Part shown: positions 33,421 to 42,057 of the stretch, piece by piece
How the letters are laid out: the number at the start of each line of letters is the position of its first letter
How positions within the stretch are numbered: position 1 is the first letter of the stretch
Source: Bacillota bacterium
Lineage (GTDB): Bacteria > Bacillota > Clostridia > Oscillospirales > Ruminococcaceae
DNA: 64,000 nucleotides
Direction of reading: 5' to 3'
Assembly (NCBI GenBank): GCA_023429785.1
Contig: JAEZDD010000001.1
Coordinates: forward strand, 1-64,000
Notes under the pieces: model-generated
What the model was told of the DNA's origin: nothing
Seen by the model: only the letters and a program-made list of their open reading frames with translations
The model's database searches: none
Made by a program: the position numbers and the translations under genes

Positions 33421-34119
33421 ATGTTAAGAAAAATAATAAAAATCGATGAGGAAAAATGTGTAGGCTGCGGACTTTGTGCGAATGCCTGCCACGAGGGAGC
33501 AATAGGAATTATCGACAAAAAGGCGAAGCTTTTAAGGGACGACTATTGTGACGGGCTAGGGAATTGCCTCCCTGTATGTCCGACCGGCGCTATCACCTTT
33601 GAAGAAAGAGAGGCAGATGCTTATAACAAAGCTGTTGCCCCTAAGAGAATTGAATCAAAGGTTGAGCCTCTTGCCTGTGGCTGTCCCGGAACGCATTCAA
33701 AAACACTTGAGCGTGGTGCTTCTGTCAATAATAATATTGCTGCGGCTGAGGTTTCATCTCAGCTGGGACAATGGCCTTGTCAGATTAAGCTCGTCCCCGT
33801 TAATGCCCCTTATTTTGAGAACGCAAACCTTTTAATTGCGGCAGACTGTTCAGCCTATGCTTATGGCAACTTTCACTCAAAATTCATGAGGAACAAGGTG
33901 ACAATAATAGGCTGTCCGAAGCTCGATGAGGGCGAATACTCAGAAAAGCTGACTCAGATTATTCAGAACAATAATATTAAATCCATTACCTTAACAAGAA
34001 TGGAAGTGCCTTGCTGCGGTGGTCTTGAGCACTCGCTTATCACTGCTATTAAAAACAGCGGGAAGATAATCCCGTGGCAGGTTGTCACCATCAGCACAAA
34101 CGGCGAAATCCTCGACTAA
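33421..34119 (+). CDS. 4Fe-4S ferredoxin-domain protein
   Basis: This 232-residue cytoplasmic protein begins with a two-cluster ferredoxin-like domain: C-x2-C-x2-C-x3-C near 16-26 and C-x5-C-x3-C near 43-53. The remaining 170 residues form a second domain rich in conserved cysteines (ACGCPG, WPCQ, AADCSAYA, IGCPK, VPCCGG). The family is common in anaerobes, often near hydroxylamine-reductase (hcp) genes. The second domain has no known chemistry. It is probably switched on by the divergent Crp/Fnr protein. AAGGAGAA precedes the ATG. Confidence 0.82.
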   Translation: MLRKIIKIDEEKCVGCGLCANACHEGAIGIIDKKAKLLRDDYCDGLGNCLPVCPTGAITFEEREADAYNKAVAPKRIESKVEPLACGCPGTHSKTLERGASVNNNIAAAEVSSQLGQWPCQIKLVPVNAPYFENANLLIAADCSAYAYGNFHSKFMRNKVTIIGCPKLDEGEYSEKLTQIIQNNNIKSITLTRMEVPCCGGLEHSLITAIKNSGKIIPWQVVTISTNGEILD

Positions 34120-34130
34120 AATATAAAACA

Positions 34131-34168
34131 GGGAGCCAGCTCAAAATGAGTTGGTTCCCTTTCTTTTT
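34131..34168 (+). terminator. Terminator after the Fe-S gene
   Basis: A 13-bp stem (34131-34143 with 34147-34159) contains G-T pairs and ends in a T-rich tail. Confidence 0.85.
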
Positions 34169-34201
34169 ATCGGGACAGCAAATAAATTAACAGGAGAATA
34201 A

Positions 34202-34660
34202 TCAATTGTACATACCATTTTGAGTCATATAGTTGTAAATCTGTTCGCCGTGCTCCTGCTCTTCCTTTTGAATGTGGTTTAGGGCTTGTCTGATATTTGT
34301 GTCCTTAAACTCAAATATCGCGGTATTGTAGGTTGCTGAAACGTGTTTTTCTGATGACAGGGCGTCTTTACAAAGATAGCTGTCATTCGTTTTATCCACA
34401 TTATTTTGGTTCGCCGGAATTTGCGGGGGCTGCTGCTGTGCTTGCTGCTGGCTCTGCTGCATTGGTGGGACAGTCCCGCTAAGCATTGAATTGATTGTAT
34501 TCAAGTGCTGTTGTTCCTTTTGAGACAGCCCCTGAAACATTGTTCTTAAATTCGGGTCTGATGCCTGCGAAGCATACTTATTATATTTTTCAATACATAC
34601 TGCCTCACTGTTTTTTGCATCTGTCAATAGGCTTGTTTCCTTTTGGGTTAAAGCTTCCAT
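34202..34660 (-). CDS. Spore coat protein, CotF-like
   Basis: This 152-residue protein has two ferritin-like helical hairpins (about 3-52 and 93-150) joined by a Gln/Pro-rich linker with many QQ pairs. The pattern is that of CotF-type spore coat proteins. The start is ATG 34660; a GTG at 34669 would lie inside the ribosome site GAGGTG. It is monocistronic. A sporulation promoter is expected, but I could not assign one with confidence. Confidence 0.8.
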   Translation of the reverse strand: MEALTQKETSLLTDAKNSEAVCIEKYNKYASQASDPNLRTMFQGLSQKEQQHLNTINSMLSGTVPPMQQSQQQAQQQPPQIPANQNNVDKTNDSYLCKDALSSEKHVSATYNTAIFEFKDTNIRQALNHIQKEEQEHGEQIYNYMTQNGMYN

Positions 34661-34706
34661 TTTTATCACCTCGGTTTTAGTATGCTGATGTTTTTATGAA
34701 ATATTA

Positions 34707-34736
34707 CAAAAAATCCGCCGAGAATATTCTCAGCGG
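34707..34736 (-). terminator. Terminator of the EFR1-type gene
   Basis: On the minus strand CCGCTGAGAAT pairs with ATTCTCGGCGG with one G-U pair, followed by ATTTTTTG. Confidence 0.85.
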
Positions 34737-34769
34737 GGAATTTTTTATAATTATTTTTTGACAATACGG

Positions 34770-35519
34770 TTAATTTTCTTTAAAAGCTTTAAAGTAATAT
34801 CGTCCGCGATTTTTAGTTTTCTTCCCATATTGAATAGCCACCTGAGGGCATCTGTTGATACAGGCTAGACACTGTATACATTTATCTCCCCACCTTGGCT
34901 TCCCGTCCTCTAATATAATATTTGAAGTCGGGCAGGTTTTTTCGCACAGCCCGCATGAGTTGCAGCTGCTTTCAGCAAAAAAAGGCCTTGCGTCAAGAGC
35001 ATACTTATTAAAGAAATAGCCAACGAGCTTCGTTTTTAAAAATGCAAGGCTCCCTTTTTCTATTTCTGATACTTTTCTGTTTTCATTTATTTCCTTCACC
35101 ATGGCTTTTATTGTGATTTTTGCTGTTTTGATTTTCAGCTCGACTATTTCGTCCGAGTCAACGTCCATCCCCAATAAAATATAATTATTTGGCATCACTA
35201 TTGAGTATTCGCTGCTAAGTGGGATAAGACTTTTTAGCTGTTTCATTGCATCCCCGATATTTTCACCGCAGGTTATTACTCCGAATGTGAAGGTATCTGA
35301 AGTTACCATGACCTTTTTGACAAAATCAAGCACGATTTTGGGGACCGTCCATGAATACACTGGGAAGACAAAGCCAATCTTCTCGTTTTTTTCAACATTA
35401 TAATTATCATTTCCATCTTTTATATATTGAGCTATATCAACAGTTCTGTCTGATATTCCTTTAGCGATTTCTTCAGCCACCCATTTTGAGTTGCCTGTTC
35501 CTGAAAAATAAAAAACCAT
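34770..35519 (-). CDS. EFR1-family ferredoxin-flavodoxin protein
   Basis: This 249-residue protein joins an N-terminal flavodoxin-like domain (YFSGTGNSKWVAEEI at 4-18, VYSWTVP near 65) to a C-terminal double 4Fe-4S ferredoxin domain (C-x2-C-x2-C-x3-CP near 190 and C-x2-C-x2-C-x3-CP near 216). It should shuttle electrons between FMN and Fe-S partners. Its partner is unknown. The start is ATG 35519, 10 bp after GGAG; a longer frame from 35579 passes through that site. It is transcribed alone. Confidence 0.87.
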   Translation of the reverse strand: MVFYFSGTGNSKWVAEEIAKGISDRTVDIAQYIKDGNDNYNVEKNEKIGFVFPVYSWTVPKIVLDFVKKVMVTSDTFTFGVITCGENIGDAMKQLKSLIPLSSEYSIVMPNNYILLGMDVDSDEIVELKIKTAKITIKAMVKEINENRKVSEIEKGSLAFLKTKLVGYFFNKYALDARPFFAESSCNSCGLCEKTCPTSNIILEDGKPRWGDKCIQCLACINRCPQVAIQYGKKTKNRGRYYFKAFKEN

Positions 35520-35579
35520 AAAACCACGCTCCTTATGTTGTTCTTGATTCATTATACCATTATGAAAAAAGTTTAGCAA

Positions 35580-35808
35580 TAAAATATAGACATAAAGAAT
35601 ATTATTCCTTTAATAGTTCAATATATTATATACTATTGTGTCTATATTTGTATATATGTCAAAATTCACTGTATTGATTAACCTATAAACAATTATGTAA
35701 CACTATTATTTGCTTTTATTGCTTATGTTCACATAACATTCAATATCCGCCCTTGAAGTATTCACTTTACAATTATATTATAAAATCATTCTCAGAAAGG
35801 AGCTATCA
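35580..35808. other. Spacer with a long-range inverted repeat
   Basis: AAATATAGACA (35582-35592) is repeated in inverted form as TGTCTATATTT (35639-35649). The rest is AT-rich and I see no gene. The repeat brackets the likely promoter region of the EFR1 gene. Confidence 0.4.
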
Positions 35809-36828
35809 ATGAAAAAAAATAAAAAATTTATTCTAGATATTATTATGTCGGTTATTATGGTTTCACTAATGAAAATTGCTTTTATAGGAATATCATTTCA
35901 CGAATTACTCGGGCTTTTAGTTTACTTTTTATTTATATTGCATAAGGTATTTAATTTGAGTTGGATTAAGGCGGTTTCAAAAAACTTGACAAAAAAGACT
36001 ACAGCCTCTAAAATCAAATTTATGTATATACTAGACGCTTTATTGTTTATAAATGTAACGTATATTATTATTAGCGGGGTGATGATTTCACAGTTTGTAT
36101 TCAACGGCTTTAACTCTCAAAACATTCCGTTCTGGTCAGAATGGCATCATTTCTCTGCATACTCCGCACTAATTCTTATTTCTGTTCATATAGGGCTTCA
36201 TTGGAAAATTATTATGAATATGACTAAAAAACTTTTGGGCTTAACTGGCGAAAACAAAATGCGAACAGTTTTGTCAAGACTTATCACTGTTTTTATTGTT
36301 ATGATGGGGATAAGAAGCTTATCAAAGCCAGATGTTTATCAGAATCTCACCACGCCTCTAGTCGAAAAAGATGAAACAAAAATATCCACACTGACTAATA
36401 AATCGGATAGTGCAATCATTCCAGTTTCTAATATCAGCAGCTCATCCTACACCCTTGTCGCCGCTAACACACCGACACTTGAAGAATATTTAAGCAAGCT
36501 GATTTGTACAGGGTGCTCAAGGCATTGCCCTCTGACAGCATTAAGATGCTCAAGAGGAACGCAGTATAAAAATGCTGCTGTTGCTAAATATAACTCACAG
36601 TATTCAAGTCAAACAACAACACAAGCACCTTCAACGGCGACTCCTTCTGAAGATAACCCATCCGTTCCCCCTTCTAACGAAACAACCTCAAGCTCACCTG
36701 CTCAGGAAAGCACTTCAGAAGCAACCGATGAAAGCTCGGCTAACCCTCTTGATTATATATTTTTAATGGGCTTGTTTATCGCGGGAACACATTATACAAT
36801 TACTATCCCTTCGGCATTTAAAAAATAA
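35809..36828 (+). CDS. DUF4405 membrane protein with a Cys-rich and Ser/Thr-rich tail
   Basis: This 339-residue protein has four membrane helices in residues 1-170 that fit DUF4405, a cytochrome b-like fold. Paired histidines in helices (ISFHELLG, SEWHHFSAY, SVHIGLHW) are plausible haem ligands. Residues about 235-250 form C-x2-C-x3-C-x6-C. A long Ser/Thr/Pro-rich, low-complexity stretch follows (260-310), then a last hydrophobic helix. The domain mix suggests an exported redox head on a flexible stalk. Function is unknown. Confidence 0.7.
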   Translation: MKKNKKFILDIIMSVIMVSLMKIAFIGISFHELLGLLVYFLFILHKVFNLSWIKAVSKNLTKKTTASKIKFMYILDALLFINVTYIIISGVMISQFVFNGFNSQNIPFWSEWHHFSAYSALILISVHIGLHWKIIMNMTKKLLGLTGENKMRTVLSRLITVFIVMMGIRSLSKPDVYQNLTTPLVEKDETKISTLTNKSDSAIIPVSNISSSSYTLVAANTPTLEEYLSKLICTGCSRHCPLTALRCSRGTQYKNAAVAKYNSQYSSQTTTQAPSTATPSEDNPSVPPSNETTSSSPAQESTSEATDESSANPLDYIFLMGLFIAGTHYTITIPSAFKK

Positions 36829-36842
36829 TATATCAACTAATC

Positions 36843-36879
36843 AAGCTTTGCAGTTTTATGCAAAGCTTAACTTTTTTAT
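36843..36879 (+). terminator. Terminator after the DUF4405 gene
   Basis: AAGCTTTGCA (36843-36852) pairs with TGCAAAGCTT (36859-36868), then AACTTTTTTA. I see no gene in 36880-37116 and only a TATAAT (37038-37043) without a good -35 box. Confidence 0.88.
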
Positions 36880-37116
36880 TGCTAATTTTTTCTTAATGTA
36901 GTATAATTTTTTTATATAATGCTCACCTTTATGTATTGGTTTTAATCAATTTGTAAATTTCGGGTAACGTCAAGGTAAAATTTAATAAATACTAATGTTT
37001 TATTATATAACCTGATGAAAAACAAACTAAAATATGTTATAATTTTTTAAATGGATAATTGTTGAAGATACTTGTATTGATAATACTTGCTTATGTTATT
37101 ATGAAAGGGTGCAATT

Positions 37117-38736
37117 ATGCTGAATTTAAAAAAAGCTTTTGCCTTCCTGGCTTTAATTGTTTTTGCATTTACTTTTACCGGATGCAGTGCTGAGCTTAAA
37201 AACTCCGGTTCTTCTACCAGTATTAGTATTTTTGGCGCTAAGGAAACGCTGAAAATTGCTTCCGGCTCTGAGAATCAAGAGCTTGAGGGGATATTAAAGG
37301 ATTTTACTCAAAAAAATAATATCAACATAGAAATTACATACAAGGGCTCTCTTGACATTATGAGTGAGCTTCAAAATGAAAGCACAGATTATGATGCTGT
37401 ATGGCCGGCGAACAGTCTCTGGATAAACATGGGTGATTCAAAGCTTCACAGAGTTAAGGATGTCAAGTCAACCTCACTCACGCCTGTTGTTTTCGGGATT
37501 AAAAAAAGTATCGCTGAAAAGCTTGGCTTTGTGGGCAAGCAGGTTTCAGTTAAGGATATTCTCACTGCTATACAGAATAAGCAGCTTACATTTTGTATGA
37601 CCTCGGCGACACAATCAAACTCGGGGGCAAGCGCTTATATCGGATTTTTATATGCACTTCTTGGGAACCCTGGCATTATAACCGCTCAGGACCTTGATAA
37701 TCAAGAGCTGAAGGACCAGCTAAGGTCAATACTGTCCGGCGTCAACCGTTCTTCCGGCAGCTCTGACTGGCTGAAATCACTTTTCCTCTCCTCTGATTAT
37801 GATGCAATGGTGAACTATGAATCTTTAATTATCAGCACAAATGAACAGCTTGTCAGTCAAGGCAAGGAGCCGCTTTATATTGTTTATCCTTATGACGGGC
37901 TGACCATCGCCGACTCGCCTCTCGGATATGTGAACAAGAACAATTCCTCTAAGGAAGATGCTTTTAAAAAGCTTCAGGACTATTTGTTAAGCCCTGAAAT
38001 TCAGGATAAAATCCAGCATTCAGGTCGACGAACCGGCTTCTCTGGAATAAATGACAATAACAAGGATGTTTTTAAGGCAGAATGGGGAGTTGATACAAAG
38101 AAAATCCTTTCGCCGATAAAAATGCCGGCTCCCGAGGTAATCACCAAGGCACTCAATATGTATCAGACTGAGCTTAAAAAGCCGTCTATCAATATATACT
38201 GCCTTGATTATTCAGGCTCAATGAGCGGGGACGGTGTCTCTCAGCTGACTAGTGCAATGCAGCAGATTTTAATTCAGGAGAATGCCTCTCAATATCTCCT
38301 TCAGGCGACAAAGGACGAGATAAACATCGTCATCCCGTTTAACGATTCAATTATTAACACCTTTAATACAACTGGGAATGCTCCGTCTGACCTGAGCAAG
38401 CTTTTTAATCAGATGTCCGGCGAAAGACCCGGTGGCTCAACAGATATTTATTCACCGGCTATCAAGGGGCTTGAGCTTCTTAAAAATTATGACCTGACTA
38501 AGTATCAGCCGGCTATTATTCTTATGACTGACGGACAGTCCAATAAAGGTAAAGGCTTTAATGACTTTAAAAATGAATATGAAAAAGCAAAGCTCGATGT
38601 CCCAGTTTTCTCAATTATGTTTGGCGACGCTTCTTCAGACCAGCTCAATCAGATTGCCGATTTGACACATGCACGAGTTTTTGACGGAAGAAAAAATCTA
38701 ATCGCTGCATTTAAGAGCGTTCGTGGCTATAACTAA
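37117..38736 (+). CDS. Lipoprotein with solute-binding and VWA domains
   Basis: This 539-residue protein has a signal peptide ending in the lipobox FTGC, with Cys23 as the lipid site. Residues about 45-340 form a periplasmic-binding-protein type II domain (GSLDI near 77, ATQSNSGAS near 165, IVYPYDG near 260). Residues about 358-539 form a von Willebrand factor A domain with a complete metal site: DYSGS near 364, Thr in GGSTD and Asp in MTDGQSN. It would be a cell-surface binding protein. It is first in an operon with XpaC-like, solute-binding-like and TelA genes. No ABC permease or ATPase is nearby, so a transport role is unlikely. Confidence 0.85.
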   Translation: MLNLKKAFAFLALIVFAFTFTGCSAELKNSGSSTSISIFGAKETLKIASGSENQELEGILKDFTQKNNINIEITYKGSLDIMSELQNESTDYDAVWPANSLWINMGDSKLHRVKDVKSTSLTPVVFGIKKSIAEKLGFVGKQVSVKDILTAIQNKQLTFCMTSATQSNSGASAYIGFLYALLGNPGIITAQDLDNQELKDQLRSILSGVNRSSGSSDWLKSLFLSSDYDAMVNYESLIISTNEQLVSQGKEPLYIVYPYDGLTIADSPLGYVNKNNSSKEDAFKKLQDYLLSPEIQDKIQHSGRRTGFSGINDNNKDVFKAEWGVDTKKILSPIKMPAPEVITKALNMYQTELKKPSINIYCLDYSGSMSGDGVSQLTSAMQQILIQENASQYLLQATKDEINIVIPFNDSIINTFNTTGNAPSDLSKLFNQMSGERPGGSTDIYSPAIKGLELLKNYDLTKYQPAIILMTDGQSNKGKGFNDFKNEYEKAKLDVPVFSIMFGDASSDQLNQIADLTHARVFDGRKNLIAAFKSVRGYN

Positions 38737-38764
38737 TTCAGTACACTTGAAAGGTATGAATTTT

Positions 38765-39385
38765 ATGAAAAACAAATCTTCAAAGTATGTTAAAACTTAT
38801 TCGCATTACGTTATTTCCGGGATAATTTCTGCTATATTGTTTGTCATCATGTTTTTAATAATAGGGCAGATTCTTTTCCCTGTTATTGTATCCGTTGCTG
38901 TTTTCATTGCCTTGGTTTTGATTACACAGCCTCGCTATAAAATCGGCGGAATTGACGTTGACAAGGTTAAAAACGGTCAGGAAATTCAGGATATGATTTC
39001 TGAAGGCTATAATGACCTTGAGGAAATCGGGAAGCAAAGAGTTCGTGTTTTCGATGTCGAAATGAGAAAAAAGGTAGAAAATGTTTATAACAGCGCTGCT
39101 AAAATTGTTGACTATATTGAGAAAAATCCGGAAAAAGCTAATCAGGCTCGAAGATTTTTCACTTATTATATCGACATAACAGCTAAAATTTTGAAAAAAT
39201 ATAACGACTTTGTCGGGACCGGTTTTCAGAATCCCGAAATAACTAAGGTTATCGACCAGACCTCTAAGGCACTTGATATTTTAGAAAAAACTTATGAAAC
39301 AATTCTGATAAAGCTGATTCAGAACGATGTAATGGATATGGAGATTGAGGTTAATCTTCTTGAAAATATGCTCAAGGCTGAATAG
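38765..39385 (+). CDS. XpaC-family membrane protein
   Basis: This 206-residue protein has two membrane helices (about 12-55) followed by a helical cytoplasmic domain. It matches the XpaC (5-bromo-4-chloroindolyl phosphate hydrolysis) family, which usually neighbours TelA; no hydrolase active site is visible. The start is ATG 38765, because AAAGG at 38749-38753 is well spaced for it. The longer frame from 38723 overlaps the end of the VWA gene. It probably forms a membrane complex with TelA. Confidence 0.8.
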   Translation: MKNKSSKYVKTYSHYVISGIISAILFVIMFLIIGQILFPVIVSVAVFIALVLITQPRYKIGGIDVDKVKNGQEIQDMISEGYNDLEEIGKQRVRVFDVEMRKKVENVYNSAAKIVDYIEKNPEKANQARRFFTYYIDITAKILKKYNDFVGTGFQNPEITKVIDQTSKALDILEKTYETILIKLIQNDVMDMEIEVNLLENMLKAE

Positions 39386-39418
39386 TTTTTATTATATATG
39401 AAGGGTGTGTTTAAATAG

Positions 39419-40489
39419 ATGAAGGCAAAAATTGCCGGAATAGCTATTCTTGTTGTTGTAATTATCGGCGTAGTGCTTTTCAAGTTCCTTTATCTTGATA
39501 ACCAAAAGCCTCAGATAACCTTAAAAGGCTATATTGGAAGTGAAAAGGCCGGTCTTTTGGACGACCAGAACGTGAAGGACATCCTTAGAAAAAAATATGG
39601 CATCTCCTTTAATTATTCCTCTGCCGGCTCACTAGACATGATTACCGCTGACCAGAGCGGGCGGGACTTTCTCTTCCCTTCTAATGAGGTTGCCTATGAG
39701 CTTTATAAATCCTCGTATAACACAACGCCGAAAAACAAGGTGACCTTTAGCTCGCCTCTTGTATTTTATACTCATGGGATGGTTCTCGACGCACTTGTTA
39801 AAAAAGGTGTGGTTTCAGAGCAAGGCGGCGTTTATTATTGCGATATGAAAAAGATGACCGACTTGCTTTTAGCGGATACAAAATGGTCCGATATAGGCTG
39901 TCCAGAGTTATATGGGAATGTTTCAATCTTCTCAACCGACCCCGAAAAATCCAATTCCGGCAATATGTTCGCCTGTCTTTTAGCGACAATCCTCAATGAC
40001 GGGAAGGTTGTTGACACTGCTTCTATTGATGCTGTTATGCCAAAGCTAAAGGGGATTTTTTCAAAGCTCGGGTATATGGAAGCTTCTTCCGGAATACTTT
40101 TCAATAACTTTTTGACGACCGGCGTCGGCTCAAAGCCGATAATGGTCGGATATGAAAACCAGCTTCTCGAATTTGCTTCAAGCCCCCAAAACGCGTCAGC
40201 CTGGAATAACCTAAAGGACGATATCAAGATAATTTATCCTGTTCCGACTATTTGGTCAAACCATACTTATATCGCAATCGGGAAGAACGGTGAGCTTGGA
40301 ATCGACGCTCTCATGGACAATGATATTCAAAGCATTGCGTGGCGCTCGCATGGCTTCAGAACTGGCCCTTCCAATGACATTTCCGTTTTTAGCTCTGTTA
40401 AAGGGCTTTCACTGAATATTACTCAGGTTGTCCCCCTCCCGAGCTATAAGACCATTGACAAAATTCTAGTAAGCTTAAAAAACCAATAA
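39419..40489 (+). CDS. Membrane-anchored solute-binding-like protein
   Basis: This 356-residue protein has one N-terminal membrane helix (5-24) and an extracellular domain. It shares scattered motifs, in the same order, with the solute-binding part of the VWA lipoprotein: SAGSLDM, SNSGN, GYENQLL and IIYPVP. It therefore looks like a diverged paralogue that lacks the VWA domain. It is anchored by a helix, not a lipid. It lies between the XpaC-like and TelA genes. Ligand is unknown. Confidence 0.72.
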   Translation: MKAKIAGIAILVVVIIGVVLFKFLYLDNQKPQITLKGYIGSEKAGLLDDQNVKDILRKKYGISFNYSSAGSLDMITADQSGRDFLFPSNEVAYELYKSSYNTTPKNKVTFSSPLVFYTHGMVLDALVKKGVVSEQGGVYYCDMKKMTDLLLADTKWSDIGCPELYGNVSIFSTDPEKSNSGNMFACLLATILNDGKVVDTASIDAVMPKLKGIFSKLGYMEASSGILFNNFLTTGVGSKPIMVGYENQLLEFASSPQNASAWNNLKDDIKIIYPVPTIWSNHTYIAIGKNGELGIDALMDNDIQSIAWRSHGFRTGPSNDISVFSSVKGLSLNITQVVPLPSYKTIDKILVSLKNQ

Positions 40490-40516
40490 TTTTACATAAT
40501 TGAAAGGAAGATTTCC

Positions 40517-41635
40517 ATGGAAGAAACAATTATCCCAATCTCATCAACTCAGGCAAGTTCAACCTCGACTGCTATTGAGGCTCCAAAGGAAAAAGTCGAG
40601 CTGACCGCTGAAGAAAAGCAAAAGGTCGAAGAAATCGCTAAAGGCATTGACCTTTCGAACTCACAGGCAATTATTCAATACGGCGTTTCAGCTCAAAGCA
40701 ATATTTCATCCTTCGCTGACAACATTTTGTCACAGGTTCGCGCTAAGGATTCCGGTTATGTCGGCGAAATTATGACCGATATGGTTCTTAAAGTTAAGGG
40801 CCTTGAGGTTGACAAGCTTAGCTCCGACAAGGGCATTCTGTCAAAGATTCCTTTTCTTGGCGGGATTGCCGGCAGCTTTAAGAAGTTTATTGAAAAATAC
40901 GACAAGCTTGACAATCAGATTGATAAAATCGAGGGGCAGCTTGACGACGCAAGAATTCAGCTTCTAAAGGATATCGGGACTTTTGATATGCTGTATCAAA
41001 AGAACGTTGAATACTTTAAGGAGCTTGTTCTTTTCATTGAGGCCGGCGAGCAAAAGCTCAAGGAAATCAATGAAGTTACTATTCCTGAAATGAAAGCTAA
41101 GGCTCAGGCAAGCGGAGACCCTATGGACGCTCAAAATGTAAACGATATCGCTGATGCTGCTAACAGATTTGAAAAGAAAATATACGATTTGAAGCTTTCT
41201 AAGACAATTTCTATTCAGACTGCTCCACAGGTTAGATTAATTCAAAACAACGACAAGCTTTTGGTTGACAAGATTCAGACTTCAATTTTCAATACATTGC
41301 CGTTATGGAAGAGCCAAATTGTTATCGCTATCGGACTTTTCAAGCAGCAAAAGGCTTTGCAGCTTCAAAAGGATGTAACAAAGACAACCAACGACCTTCT
41401 TTTGAAAAATTCAGAAATGCTTAAATCCGGAACAATTGAAATCGCTAAGGAATCCGAAAAAGGCATTGTTGAAATTGAAACACTCAAGAAGGTTAACGCT
41501 GACCTTATTTCAACTATTGAAGAAACAATCAAAATTCAACAGGACGGAAAGGTTGCTCGTGCCAGCGCTGAAACCGAGCTTATTAAAATGGAGGGCGAGC
41601 TGAAAAGCCAGCTTTCAAGAGTTAAGGCACAATAA
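40517..41635 (+). CDS. telA: TelA/KlaA-family toxic anion resistance protein
   Basis: This 372-residue cytoplasmic protein is almost wholly helical with long coiled coils. It matches the TelA family by ADNILSQVRAKDSGYVGE near 59-76, IPFLGGIAGSFKKFIEKY near 113-130, and the NNDKLLVDKIQTSIFNTLPLWKSQ segment, here split by position 245-270. TelA proteins are linked to resistance to tellurite, membrane stress and antimicrobials, and recur next to XpaC. It is the last gene of the operon, ahead of a large palindrome. Confidence 0.88.
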   Translation: MEETIIPISSTQASSTSTAIEAPKEKVELTAEEKQKVEEIAKGIDLSNSQAIIQYGVSAQSNISSFADNILSQVRAKDSGYVGEIMTDMVLKVKGLEVDKLSSDKGILSKIPFLGGIAGSFKKFIEKYDKLDNQIDKIEGQLDDARIQLLKDIGTFDMLYQKNVEYFKELVLFIEAGEQKLKEINEVTIPEMKAKAQASGDPMDAQNVNDIADAANRFEKKIYDLKLSKTISIQTAPQVRLIQNNDKLLVDKIQTSIFNTLPLWKSQIVIAIGLFKQQKALQLQKDVTKTTNDLLLKNSEMLKSGTIEIAKESEKGIVEIETLKKVNADLISTIEETIKIQQDGKVARASAETELIKMEGELKSQLSRVKAQ

Positions 41636-41646
41636 ATTCATAATAA

Positions 41647-41740
41647 AAAAGCAGAGCATTTAAACAGCACCCCAAAAGTTATGCAGTATGGTATACTGAT
41701 AACAGAAGAGGTGCTGTTTAAATGCTTTGCTTTTATTTTT
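41647..41740. repeat. 88-bp near-perfect palindrome
   Basis: Left arm 41647-41671 and right arm 41710-41734 are 25 bp each with one mismatch. The 38-nt loop holds a second perfect hairpin CAGTAT-ggt-ATACTG (41684-41698). T runs flank it, so it can terminate telA and the convergent gene at 41739. The arms are about twice as long as those of other terminators here, so a decayed miniature mobile element is an alternative. Confidence 0.8.
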
Positions 41741-41975
41741 AGTCAACCACTCTGAAGCCTGTGTCGCTTGAATTGAATTCAAGCTTCATTCTTTCCCCCT
41801 TGAAATATTCAGAAATAATCTGATATACCTCGTCGGTTATCGTTTGATTATTTAACGCTTCAATCCACATCGACTGGCACCCGCACGCATCCTTTAAATG
41901 CACTTTGTAGTTCAAATTCTTCCCCTCAAGGATTTTGTTGATTTCGATAATCATATTCAGAGATACTGTATTCAT
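41739..41975 (-). CDS. Small conserved protein, RDAC-like
   Basis: This 78-residue protein has the conserved-looking core KDACGCQSMW near 28-37 and an acidic C-terminal half. It resembles small RDAC family proteins as I recall them. The two cysteines could bind a metal, but nothing establishes this. AGGAGG precedes the ATG. It converges with telA across the large palindrome. Function is unknown. Confidence 0.65.
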   Translation of the reverse strand: MNTVSLNMIIEINKILEGKNLNYKVHLKDACGCQSMWIEALNNQTITDEVYQIISEYFKGERMKLEFNSSDTGFRVVD

Positions 41976-42057
41976 ATATCCTCCTGTTTTATTGTTATAA
42001 AATTATTTCACCCATAAAAGTATTTATGCCTTATTTTTATAGGTTTTATTCCTTGAA

